Part shown: positions 26,690 through 34,840 of the stretch, one piece after another
Numbering within the stretch: position 1 is the first letter of the stretch
How the letters are laid out: each line of letters starts with the position of its first letter
DNA from: Phyllobacterium sp. OV277
GTDB lineage: Bacteria > Pseudomonadota > Alphaproteobacteria > Rhizobiales > Rhizobiaceae
Assembly: GCF_900104355.1 (NCBI RefSeq)
Contig: NZ_FNIY01000001.1
Span: forward strand, 372,001-436,000
Direction: 5' to 3'
DNA: 64,000 nt
The notes under the pieces: model-generated
What the model was told of the DNA's origin: nothing
Database searches by the model: none
The model's input: the letters and a program-made list of their open reading frames with translations, nothing else
Made by a program: the position numbers and the translations under genes

Positions 26690-27139
26690 TCAGCCCTGCT
26701 GCTGAGCCTGCTTCTTGCGGGTCTTCTTAACAGGCGCATCGGCAGCAGTGCCACCAGCGGCCTTCTTGGCAGCGGCAGCTTCTTCAGCGGCGGCCTGATC
26801 AGCGCTCTTTCCCATTGTATCGACAACCGAGCGAACCTTGCCCTTGTCGGAAACGGTGCAAAGCGCATCGCGAATATCAACCTTCAGGCTGACTTCGTTC
26901 AAACCAGCGCCAACTTCACGTTCATCAACAGCACGGATATTGCGTTCCGACAGAACATATTTGCTGGCTGCCGCCGCGATGCACGGACCTGCGAGTTCCG
27001 AGCTAACGGGAGGACGAACCGGCGAGAACGTTGCGAATGTCGGGCCCATGCTGGGCTCACCGGTCGTCGAACATGCGGCCAAGGGAACAAGAATTGCCAA
27101 GGGAGCAATCCGGCTGAAAAGAGAGGTAGGCAGGCGCAT
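26690..27139 (-). CDS. Small lipoprotein of unknown function
   Basis: A 149-residue protein with a lipoprotein signal: a hydrophobic stretch ending in the lipobox LAAC, with acylation expected at Cys23. The mature part has a folded-looking region of about 75 residues, including two further cysteines (GPCIAAA and ALCTVSD). It ends in an Ala/Lys-rich, highly charged tail (KKTRKKQAQQQ). Such tails may touch peptidoglycan or outer-membrane lipids; this is inference. No domain family is recognised. It has its own terminator immediately downstream. Confidence 0.72.
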   Translation of the reverse strand: MRLPTSLFSRIAPLAILVPLAACSTTGEPSMGPTFATFSPVRPPVSSELAGPCIAAAASKYVLSERNIRAVDEREVGAGLNEVSLKVDIRDALCTVSDKGKVRSVVDTMGKSADQAAAEEAAAAKKAAGGTAADAPVKKTRKKQAQQQG

Positions 27140-27267
27140 GGCTTTCTCCGCAAAGTCTCATCGCAGGGTGATGTCTGATTAGGCCGGAAACTATTCGCTT
27201 TTAGCCATTTGTCTAGTGGCGCAATTGCCACAATGGCACTTTATTGCCACAATCCCCAAACCTTACC

Positions 27268-28152
27268 TCATGGTGCAACGGTGAGCATCCAATTCAAAAC
27301 GCCACGCCAATCCGACATACGGATCGGCGTTCCGTGATTACCGGTCTCGAAGCGAACGAAGCGCACGGGATAGCCTTTGGAGGATTTGCGTATCTTTTGG
27401 TAAAACGCCTCCTGATCATCGATACCAAACACCGGATCGCGGCTGCCATGGCCGAAGAAAACAGGAATACGCCGCTTATATGAGGGCGAACCGATGAATT
27501 TGTCTTCCCAGAGAGAGCCGAGAATAACCAGACCGGATATGTTTTTCGCCGCCTCTGCATCCTGCGCCAGCCCCCAGCACAGGGAGCCACCCATCGAACC
27601 GCAGGCGACGAACAGCTTGGCTTGTGGTGATTGCGATTTGAAATAGGCAATCAGCCCAGCAATCTGCGCGACGCCTCTATCGCCAAAATCATGAAAATCC
27701 GGCGTCAGATACAGCCCGCCATTGAGAACCATCAAATTCTTGATGCGGTTGAAATTGCCGCCAAAGGTAAAATCATTCATGCCTTGCTGGCGATTGCCGC
27801 CCTGCCCGTGCAGATAGATTGTGATGATGGAAGCGCCGGGCTCAATCTTCCCGGCAGCCATGACCTTCACCGGTCCATTGGCTGTTGTCACCACCAGATC
27901 TTTCTGGGCCCGCTTGGCGGCAAGATCGATATATTTGCGTCTCACGCGCAGTTCAGGCACCTCGTCACGACCGTTGATATCGCGCATTTCATTGTAATCG
28001 ACCACGATGTAATCGCCGCCATCGCCAGTTTTCATGATGCCCGGATAAGCAAATATATCGTCTTTGAACGGCTCAAGCTGCGTGGCAAGCGCGGCGCTGG
28101 AAAAACAGACGGCAGCCAGCGCGCCAAGAAGAATAGTCCTGATCAAATGCAA
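27268..28152 (-). CDS. Secreted alpha/beta hydrolase
   Basis: A 294-residue exported hydrolase with a Sec signal (hydrophobic 5-22, cleavage near SAALA). The oxyanion region IYLHGQGGNRQQG lies near residue 112. The nucleophile elbow is CGSMGGSL near residue 185, an acid candidate is in GHGSRDPVF, and the late His is in GNHGTP. These define a Ser-His-acid hydrolase acting in the periplasm. It starts 9 nt after the stop of the MoCF-MocA fusion gene, so it is the last gene of the molybdenum-cofactor operon, although no reason for that link is evident from sequence. Confidence 0.8.
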   Translation of the reverse strand: MHLIRTILLGALAAVCFSSAALATQLEPFKDDIFAYPGIMKTGDGGDYIVVDYNEMRDINGRDEVPELRVRRKYIDLAAKRAQKDLVVTTANGPVKVMAAGKIEPGASIITIYLHGQGGNRQQGMNDFTFGGNFNRIKNLMVLNGGLYLTPDFHDFGDRGVAQIAGLIAYFKSQSPQAKLFVACGSMGGSLCWGLAQDAEAAKNISGLVILGSLWEDKFIGSPSYKRRIPVFFGHGSRDPVFGIDDQEAFYQKIRKSSKGYPVRFVRFETGNHGTPIRMSDWRGVLNWMLTVAP

Positions 28153-28161
28153 GTCCCCTGA

Positions 28162-29781
28162 TTACCGCACCGTTTCCACGATGGTCCCGCCTGCCTGCCG
28201 CAACATATCCGGCGTGTCCACGTCAATGGCCGCCGCTTCGCCAAGCTCTACATCAATGACGGGAATATCGCCACGCTCCACCAGATGCCGCGCACCGACA
28301 TCTCCGGCGAGCGTGAATACTTCATCAAAGAGGAAACGCGGCAGGATGACCGGATTGCCACGCTTGCCCCGAAACGTGGCTCGCACGACCGTTTGCCCGC
28401 CGACATCATGGAACTGCCGGATCAGGGTCTGCAGGTCGGATGCAGACAAAGCAGGCATATCGGCAAGCATGATCATCACCCCATCCACTGATGCCGGAAG
28501 ATGCCTGATAGCCACATGCAGCGAAGAGGCAAGCCCGCTGGCATGATCCTTGTTGAGCGCGATGTTTACGGGCAAGCCATCGAGCGCCGCGCTGCATTCC
28601 TCCGCCATATGTCCGAGAACAGCAATGACCGGTTCGCCTCCCGCCCTGATCGCCATCTCCGCCGAGCGGCGGATCAGCGGCACGCCATCGAACGTCGCCA
28701 GCAATTTGTTGGTACCGCCCATGCGGGTGGATTGACCGGCGGCAAGAATGGCGATGGCAACTACGGGCTTGGGTAAGGGAGGCCGGGGGTCGCGCGGCTG
28801 TGGCCGTGTCGGGATTTCCATCAGCAGGCCACCGACACCCATGCCGACAATATCAGCCTTGGTGACGGGAATATTGGCCATGAGACGGTCAATCACCCAG
28901 TCAAAACCGTTTTCCTTCGGGCTGCGCGCGCAACCTGGCGCACCAATAACGGGTTTTCCATCCAGCTCGCCCAGTACCAGCAGATTGCCGGGATCAACGG
29001 GCATGCCGATATGATGCACCGTCCCACCCGCTTCGCGAATAGCTGCCGGAACCACATCATCCTTGTCGACCACAGCGGAAGCGCCGAAAATGATGACCAT
29101 ATCGCTGTTCCGGTGCATTTGCCGGATCGATACCGCCAGCGGGCTGGCTTCATGCGCCGGGCGCAATTCACCAATCAGGGTGCCACCACTGGCAGCAGCG
29201 CGCGCATCGAGAACCCGTGTTGTCTTGTCGAGTACGGAGGATTTGACCGATGCGAGCGTTGTCTGGATCAGCCCGACGCGTGTGCCGGAAAAAGCATGAA
29301 CCCCAAAAGCATTGCCTCCATGGGCAAGACTGGCAATCTCACTGAGAACCGATTTCGCGACGGCAAAAGGGATAATCTTGATGGTCACAACCATCTGCCC
29401 CTGCTCGACCCGCTCAAACGGTTTCAGCGTCGCGATAGTCACAGACGGATCGACTGAATTGATCGCATTGATGAGATCGGCATCCACGGTAAAAACGCCC
29501 GATGCCTGCGCATAGCAATTCACCCGCCCCGTTGCGGCAGGCCCGGCCTGAATACCGAACCATTGCAAGGCGCTGGTTATCTGCCGGGCGGCGGCGTTCT
29601 CCTCGACATCATCAGCGTCAAGCCGAGCCGCCGTCACCTGCGTAACACCGGCACCGCGCAACTGCTCGATATCATCCGTCGTCAGGACATGACCCTTTTT
29701 CAGCTTCACGGCACCCGCGTGGGTAGAATGAGCCAGAACGGCCCCAAGAGCCTGATCCAGAGGTGTATCGCCGAAAATCAT
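28162..29781 (-). CDS. MoCF-domain / MocA nucleotidyltransferase fusion
   Basis: A 539-residue two-domain protein. The N-terminal part (about 1-330) is a molybdopterin-binding MoCF/MoeA-like region with SDMVIIFGASAVVDKDDVVP. A Pro-rich linker (RPQPRDPRPPLPKP) follows. The C-terminal part (about 340-535) is a MobA-like nucleotidyltransferase starting AILAAGQSTRMGGTNKLL, with the metal-site MLADMPAL. In the MocA family this domain transfers CMP to Mo-molybdopterin to make the cytosine dinucleotide cofactor of CO dehydrogenase/xanthine-oxidase-like enzymes. The start overlaps the stop of xdhC by 4 nt. Confidence 0.88.
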   Translation of the reverse strand: MIFGDTPLDQALGAVLAHSTHAGAVKLKKGHVLTTDDIEQLRGAGVTQVTAARLDADDVEENAAARQITSALQWFGIQAGPAATGRVNCYAQASGVFTVDADLINAINSVDPSVTIATLKPFERVEQGQMVVTIKIIPFAVAKSVLSEIASLAHGGNAFGVHAFSGTRVGLIQTTLASVKSSVLDKTTRVLDARAAASGGTLIGELRPAHEASPLAVSIRQMHRNSDMVIIFGASAVVDKDDVVPAAIREAGGTVHHIGMPVDPGNLLVLGELDGKPVIGAPGCARSPKENGFDWVIDRLMANIPVTKADIVGMGVGGLLMEIPTRPQPRDPRPPLPKPVVAIAILAAGQSTRMGGTNKLLATFDGVPLIRRSAEMAIRAGGEPVIAVLGHMAEECSAALDGLPVNIALNKDHASGLASSLHVAIRHLPASVDGVMIMLADMPALSASDLQTLIRQFHDVGGQTVVRATFRGKRGNPVILPRFLFDEVFTLAGDVGARHLVERGDIPVIDVELGEAAAIDVDTPDMLRQAGGTIVETVR

Positions 29782-30491
29782 GCGGTCTTTTCCAGTGTTT
29801 GCGGCATGCGCAGACTGCGGGCGCGAAAAGCCTCAATGATTTCAGCCAGCACCGCCACGGCAATCTCCGCAGGGCTAGCCGCACCTATATTGAGCCCGAT
29901 CGGCGCGTGAATGGTGGCAATGCTTTCATCGCTAAGACCAACCGCCTGCAGACGCTCCACCCGTTTGGCATGGGTTTTGCGGCTGCCCAGCGCACCGACA
30001 TAGAAGCACCCGGCTTTCAGGGCTGCTTCCAGCGCATAATCGTCAATCTTCGGATCGTGGGTAACAGCCGCAACCGCCGTATAGGCATCAAGCGGATGCG
30101 TTTTCAACACATCCTGCGGCCATTCGGTAAAAAGCCTCACATCGGAAAAACGCTCCGGCGTGGCGAAAGCCGTACGCGGGTCGATGATTTCCATATCATA
30201 GCCTGCAACCCTCGCCATAGGCACCAGCGCCTGACTGATATGCACAGCGCCGATAACCACAAGGCGCGGCGGCGGCAGATGCACATTGAGGAAGAATGAA
30301 CGTCCATCAACCTCGACAACACCTGACTGACCCGACAGGAATGCCTTGGCAATCACCTCGCCCAACTCTCCGGCAACCGGATCGCCTTCCTTGATCACCC
30401 GGTCACGGCCATCGCCAAGATCGGTCAAAAGCAGCGCTGCGCGGCGCGCCCGGCGCTCAATGTTCAATTTCTTGAGGCAATAGGGGTCCAC
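29778..30491 (-). CDS. XdhC-family Mo-cofactor chaperone, Rossmann (C-terminal) module
   Basis: A 237-residue protein matching the C-terminal half of XdhC/CoxF. The Rossmann motif PRLVVIGAVHISQALVPMA lies near residue 74, followed by AVAAVTHDPKIDDYALEAAL and the signature YVGALGSRKTHAKR. XdhC proteins carry the sulfurated molybdenum cofactor to the target hydroxylase. I chose the GTG at 30489-30491, 2 nt after the stop of the N-terminal module gene; the frame stays open to 30554 but that would overlap it. Splitting XdhC into two coupled genes resembles the separate coxI and coxF types. Confidence 0.85.
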   Translation of the reverse strand: MDPYCLKKLNIERRARRAALLLTDLGDGRDRVIKEGDPVAGELGEVIAKAFLSGQSGVVEVDGRSFFLNVHLPPPRLVVIGAVHISQALVPMARVAGYDMEIIDPRTAFATPERFSDVRLFTEWPQDVLKTHPLDAYTAVAAVTHDPKIDDYALEAALKAGCFYVGALGSRKTHAKRVERLQAVGLSDESIATIHAPIGLNIGAASPAEIAVAVLAEIIEAFRARSLRMPQTLEKTA

Positions 30492-30493
30492 GA

Positions 30494-30826
30494 TCAGCCC
30501 AACCGTTCCACATAGACTTTGATGTGCCCACCGCAGGAAAGTCCAACCTGCCATGCGGTTTCATCGGCAACGCCAAACTCCAGCAATCGCGGCTCCCCGC
30601 TGGTCAAAACATCCATCGCCTCCGATATCACCGAGCCTTCGACACATCCGCCGGAAACCGAGCCTTCAAAATTACCCTTCTCGTCAATGACAAGGTGGCT
30701 GCCAACGGGACGCGGCGCTGATCCCCATGTTTCGACAACCGTGGCGATAGCAACATCACGGCCATCAAGCATCCAGCTTTCGGCAATCAGCAATGGGTCC
30801 AGCTCATTCGTGTTCAATTGTGTCAT
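30494..30826 (-). CDS. XdhC/CoxI-family N-terminal module
   Basis: A 110-residue protein equal to the N-terminal XdhC_CoxI domain. It contains ATVVETWGSAPRPVGSHLVI and the signature GSVSGGCVEGSVI, with a second Cys in GLSCGGHI. These cysteines are candidates for cofactor or sulfur handling. The ATG at 30826 follows GGGAGG at 5 nt; an upstream in-frame ATG at 30844 overlaps the stop of coxE and lacks a site. It is encoded immediately before the Rossmann module, so the two halves probably work together. Confidence 0.85.
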   Translation of the reverse strand: MTQLNTNELDPLLIAESWMLDGRDVAIATVVETWGSAPRPVGSHLVIDEKGNFEGSVSGGCVEGSVISEAMDVLTSGEPRLLEFGVADETAWQVGLSCGGHIKVYVERLG

Positions 30827-30843
30827 AAAGGCCTCCCGCAGCA

Positions 30844-32082
30844 TTATGAATATAACGTGGGTTGTGGGAAAGACCTTTGCAACCAGCGTTTCGGATCATC
30901 CCGCTTTTCTGACGGACGCCCCAGCGCTTTGCACAAATCCTCCAGCGCATCGAGATTATGCACGGCGCGAAAATCATCGACATAGGGCAACATCGCCCTC
31001 ACCCCTCGGGCGCGTGGTTCAAAACCCTCGAACCGCAGAAGCGGATTGAGCCAGATCAGCCGCCGGCACGATTTTGCCAACCGTTCCATCTCCGCTTCCA
31101 GCCCATCGGTTTCCTCCCGCTCCAGCCCATCGGTGATCAGCAGAACCACCGCACCTTGCCCCAGAACCCGGCGCGACCAGTGCCGATTGAATTCGCGCAG
31201 CGTTTCGCCGATCCGCGTGCCGCCCGACCAGTCGCGTACAGCACCGGTGCAATGGGCAATCGCGTCATCCGGGTTCCGGTAGCGCAAGGGGCGGGTGATG
31301 TTGCTCAGCCGCGTTCCAAAGACAAAACAATTGATACGGCGGCGCTTGGCCATCATCGCATGCATGAAATGCAGGAAAATCCGGGTGTATTGGCTCATGG
31401 ACCCGGAAATATCCGCAAGCACAACCAGTGGCGGGTGTATTTCTCGCCGCGCGCGAAATTTCGGCAAAATGAGGTCGCCGCCGGTTTTCAGGCTCGCACG
31501 CATCATGGCGCGTGGATCGATACGCCGTCCTTTCGGATCAGCCCGAAAGCGCCGCGTCTCCACCTTGTCGACAGGCAAGACCAGTTGATCCATCGCCCGG
31601 CGCGCTTGGGCAAGCTCGCCAGCGCTCATCTGGGCGAAGTCCTTGGAACGCAACACTTCCCTGCCGGAAAAGGTGAAACGCGCATCAATATCTGTTTCAG
31701 GCGGTTGCTGCTGGGGTTCATGGCGGCCATTGCCGTTGAAAAGCGCTTGGCCGACACGCGCTTCGGTTGGCTTTGACCGCTCCGGTTCCATGGCATCGGG
31801 CGAAAACATGGCGAGCATTGCCTCAATCAGCTCACGTGAGCGCCAGTAAAGCCTGAAAGCCTCGTCAAATGTCGCATGATCCTCGCGCCTGACAATGAGA
31901 ACGCTGCGTAACGTCCAATAAAAATCGTCACGCGAGCCGATACCACCGGCAAGGACAGCCTCTATGGCATCCTTTACCGCCGCGGGACCAACCCGCACAC
32001 CCGCCTTGCGCAGGGCTCTGGCGAAATAGACAATATTGTCTGCCAGCCGGCTGGTTGATGGCGATGATGTCGGCGTTTCCAT
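30844..32082 (-). CDS. CoxE-like VWA-domain protein
   Basis: A 412-residue member of the CoxE/VWA_CoxE family. The C-terminal von Willebrand A fold has the metal site VLADISGSMSQY near residue 225 and later VLLITDGLERE. In the carboxydotroph cox cluster, CoxE works with the AAA+ protein CoxD in assembling the [CuSMoO2] active site. Here it lies 1 nt after the MoxR-type ATPase gene and before the XdhC modules, the same functional set. The N-terminal 200 residues are helical and Arg-rich. Confidence 0.88.
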   Translation of the reverse strand: METPTSSPSTSRLADNIVYFARALRKAGVRVGPAAVKDAIEAVLAGGIGSRDDFYWTLRSVLIVRREDHATFDEAFRLYWRSRELIEAMLAMFSPDAMEPERSKPTEARVGQALFNGNGRHEPQQQPPETDIDARFTFSGREVLRSKDFAQMSAGELAQARRAMDQLVLPVDKVETRRFRADPKGRRIDPRAMMRASLKTGGDLILPKFRARREIHPPLVVLADISGSMSQYTRIFLHFMHAMMAKRRRINCFVFGTRLSNITRPLRYRNPDDAIAHCTGAVRDWSGGTRIGETLREFNRHWSRRVLGQGAVVLLITDGLEREETDGLEAEMERLAKSCRRLIWLNPLLRFEGFEPRARGVRAMLPYVDDFRAVHNLDALEDLCKALGRPSEKRDDPKRWLQRSFPQPTLYS

Positions 32083-32083
32083 T

Positions 32084-33010
32084 CTAGGCTGCGTTCAGCT
32101 CCGCCTTGACCTCGTCAAGAATGCGCCGTCCCTCGCCCGCAGCGATCCGTGCGATGTCATCCTGATATTTGAGCAGCACGCCAATTGTATCGGAAACCGT
32201 CTCCGGATCGAGCGCCAGCTTGTCCATCTCGGTCAATGCCCCTGCCCAGTCGATGGTTTCGGCCACACCTGGCAGCTTGAACAGGTCCATATCCCGCAGT
32301 TTCTGCACGTAACGGACGATTTCGTCGGAAAGCCGTTCATTGGCGGATGGGACTTTGCGCCTGATGATCTCAAGCTCGCGTTCCGCCGTGGGGTAGTCAA
32401 CCCAATGATAGAGACAGCGGCGCTTCAAGGCATCATGGATTTCGCGGGTGCGGTTGGTGGTGATGATGACGATGGGCGGTTCGGCGGCCACAATCGTGCC
32501 AAGCTCGGGTATCGTCACCTGATATTCAGATAGAACTTCCAGCAGAAACGCTTCAAAAGCCTCATCCGTGCGATCCAGTTCATCGATCAGAAACACCGGA
32601 GCCCTGCCCGGTTCCCCCGATAACGCCTGCAACACGGGACGCCGGATCAGGAACTTTTCGGAAAATACATTGCGTTCAATGGCAGATTTGTCGAGCGTTC
32701 CTGTCGCTTCATCCAGCCGGATCTCGATCATCTGCGCCGCATAGTTCCACTCATAGACGGCGGAGGAAATATCAAGACCTTCATAGCATTGCAGACGGAT
32801 GAGCGGGCGATCCAGCGTCGACGCCAGAACCTTGGCAATCTCTGTTTTGCCGACACCCGCCTCACCTTCGAGAAACAGCGGGCGCTTCATGCGCAGGCAG
32901 AGAAACAGCACCGTTGCCAGCGCCCGATCCGCCACATAGCCACCGGTTTCAAGCAGTGCCAACGTCTCGTCAATCGATTGCGGCAATGGTGAAACGGACT
33001 GTTCGGCCAT
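32084..33010 (-). CDS. MoxR/CoxD-family AAA+ ATPase
   Basis: A 308-residue MoxR ATPase. Walker A is LEGEAGVGKTEIAK at about residues 47-60, Walker B with its neighbour is VFLIDELDRTDEAFEAFLLE, and a sensor-like IITTNRTREIHDALKRR follows. MoxR proteins act with VWA partners as chaperones that insert cofactors or metals. The adjacent CoxE-like VWA gene is the expected partner, so this is a CoxD-type protein. It lies 16 nt downstream of the flavin reductase gene in the same operon. Confidence 0.9.
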   Translation of the reverse strand: MAEQSVSPLPQSIDETLALLETGGYVADRALATVLFLCLRMKRPLFLEGEAGVGKTEIAKVLASTLDRPLIRLQCYEGLDISSAVYEWNYAAQMIEIRLDEATGTLDKSAIERNVFSEKFLIRRPVLQALSGEPGRAPVFLIDELDRTDEAFEAFLLEVLSEYQVTIPELGTIVAAEPPIVIITTNRTREIHDALKRRCLYHWVDYPTAERELEIIRRKVPSANERLSDEIVRYVQKLRDMDLFKLPGVAETIDWAGALTEMDKLALDPETVSDTIGVLLKYQDDIARIAAGEGRRILDEVKAELNAA

Positions 33011-33026
33011 GGAGTCTCCGTTGGTT

Positions 33027-33554
33027 CTAGTCTCCTACACCGTGATAGGAGCGGTTGAGATAGACGAGTGACTGGCTGCGCTCGCCAATATGCAGTGCCG
33101 TCACCTTGCCATAGATGACATAATGCGTCGCCACCTCATGGGTGGCAAGGATACGGCAGTCAAAGCTGGCCAGCGCATCGGCGAGCACCGGCGCGCCCGT
33201 TTGCAGCGTCTGCCAGTGCCCAAGCCCAAAGCGGTCTTCCTGCGAAAGATCACCCTTGCCTGAGAAAGCCTCCGAAACCGCCTGCTGGCCCGACGAAAGC
33301 ACGTTCAGGGCAAAAACCTGATTCTCGATGAAGAGATGATTGAATTCATGCTGGCGGTTCAAACAGACCAATATGGTCGCCGGATCGTCAGACACGGAAC
33401 ACGCTGCGGAAATAGTCACGCCGCGCCTGCCCGCCGGTCCATCTGTCGTAATGATGTGAACCGCTTCCGCAAAATGGCTCATGGCATTGCGGAAGGCGAG
33501 CGGTTCTATCTTCTGATCTTTGGCGATGAGCACTATATTGTTTCCATTGTCCAA
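33027..33554 (-). CDS. Flavin reductase-like FMN-binding protein
   Basis: A 175-residue flavin-reductase-like domain protein. The split-barrel signature includes FRNAMSHFAEAVHIITTDGPAGRRGVT, the FMN-contact SVSDDPATILVCLNR near residue 53, and a late SLVYLNRSYHGVG. Family members reduce FMN or FAD with NAD(P)H, usually for a partner monooxygenase. It is the first gene of the molybdenum-hydroxylase maturation operon, and no partner oxygenase is present nearby. Its role there is unknown. Confidence 0.85.
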   Translation of the reverse strand: MDNGNNIVLIAKDQKIEPLAFRNAMSHFAEAVHIITTDGPAGRRGVTISAACSVSDDPATILVCLNRQHEFNHLFIENQVFALNVLSSGQQAVSEAFSGKGDLSQEDRFGLGHWQTLQTGAPVLADALASFDCRILATHEVATHYVIYGKVTALHIGERSQSLVYLNRSYHGVGD

Positions 33555-33730
33555 ATCATCACTATCGCAACATGCTTCCGAACCATAGGGCTTGAACCAC
33601 TGGAGCAGAATATTTTTTCCACGCCTGCGATCTGACGCCGATATTATCGCACCATGCCTATCCTTTTATATAGAGCCGCATTGCGCAGAGTGAAGGAAAC
33701 AGCTACCCAAATCGAACGTTTGGTTATCCA

Positions 33731-34840
33731 ATGTCCCGAAGGTACGGCAATATCGCAATGAATCCCATGATACGCGCCGCAACGCTTGGCCTATGCCTGT
33801 TGTTTAGCTGTGTCGCCTATGCGCAGGATAAGATCGGCGTCATCGCACCGCTTTCCGGCTCCTTTGCGCGGCTGGGCAGCCAGCTTGTGGATGGCGTCAA
33901 TGTGGCTGTCTCGGGCAACAAGCAGGGTCAGGATATTGGCGTTGTCACCGCCGATGACAAATGTGACGCTGCGGGCGGTGCCGCTGCGGCCCGCGAAATG
34001 GTGCTTGCCAATGCCACCATCGTTATCGGATTTCTCTGTGCAGAATCGCTTGAAACAGCCCTGCCCATTCTCAGCCAGAAGGGCATCGCCGTCATAACAC
34101 CGGGTGTACGGGACCAGACGCTGACAGAATTGCGCGCCGAAACACCCTATCAGGTATTTCGTATCGCTCCGTCCGAGCGCAATGCCGCACGCGAGACTGG
34201 CGATCTTCTGGCGGGTATCTGGCGATCTTCCCCCTTTGCGATCATCGATGACGGCACCATTTTTGGCCGCGAGATCGCCTCCGCCGTGCGGGCGCGGCTG
34301 GAGGAAAAGCGCCTGAAGCCGGTGTTTACCGATACCTATCGCCCCGGTCTCGATAATCAGAACGCGCTTATCGCCCGGTTGAAACGTGCCGGAGCGACAC
34401 AGGTTTTCATTGGTGGAGAACGCGATGATGTCGTTGCCATCGGCCGCAGCGCCGCGGCACTCAACTATCCTCTCACCATTGTCGGCGGCGAAACGCTCAA
34501 CGCAATCACCAATGGCAGCGATCTTTCCGTGGGAACCGTGATGGTCGCACCCGTTGACCCGGCAACGCTCGAAAGCGCGCGCAATGCCAAAAATGCCATT
34601 GAACTCGCGGGCAAGGTGCCTGAGGGCTATACGGTGCCCGCCTATGCCGCAGCTGAAGTGGCGATCCAGCTTCTGACCACCGCACAGGCGCAAGCCGCCT
34701 CGCTGGCTGATCTCCTGCGCAAAAACGTATTTGATACAGCCATTGGACCCGTTCAGTTCGATGCGCATGGCGAGCGTATTGCCGACACCCTTCGTCTGCA
34801 ACGCTATGATGGAAAGCAGTTTGTGCAGGAGACGAAGTAA
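33731..34840 (+). CDS. Branched-chain amino acid/amide-type periplasmic binding protein
   Basis: A receptor of the Leu/Ile/Val-binding (type I periplasmic fold) family, up to 369 residues. A signal peptide (hydrophobic core TLGLCLLFSCVAYA) precedes IGVIAPLSGSFARLGSQLVDG, the classic start of the fold. It would bind an amino acid, amide or related ligand in the periplasm. The first ATG (33731) has no clear ribosome site, and the ATG at 33758 gives a more normal signal peptide, so the start is uncertain. No permease or ATPase genes follow; instead the stop overlaps the ATG of the P1 peptidase gene (TAATG). It may therefore be an orphan receptor or a sensor. Confidence 0.82.
   Translation: MSRRYGNIAMNPMIRAATLGLCLLFSCVAYAQDKIGVIAPLSGSFARLGSQLVDGVNVAVSGNKQGQDIGVVTADDKCDAAGGAAAAREMVLANATIVIGFLCAESLETALPILSQKGIAVITPGVRDQTLTELRAETPYQVFRIAPSERNAARETGDLLAGIWRSSPFAIIDDGTIFGREIASAVRARLEEKRLKPVFTDTYRPGLDNQNALIARLKRAGATQVFIGGERDDVVAIGRSAAALNYPLTIVGGETLNAITNGSDLSVGTVMVAPVDPATLESARNAKNAIELAGKVPEGYTVPAYAAAEVAIQLLTTAQAQAASLADLLRKNVFDTAIGPVQFDAHGERIADTLRLQRYDGKQFVQETK

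Noticed and set aside
33791-34801. A 336-codon antisense frame over the periplasmic binding protein
   Set aside because: It is a mirror of the real coding frame, with no signal peptide or family motif.
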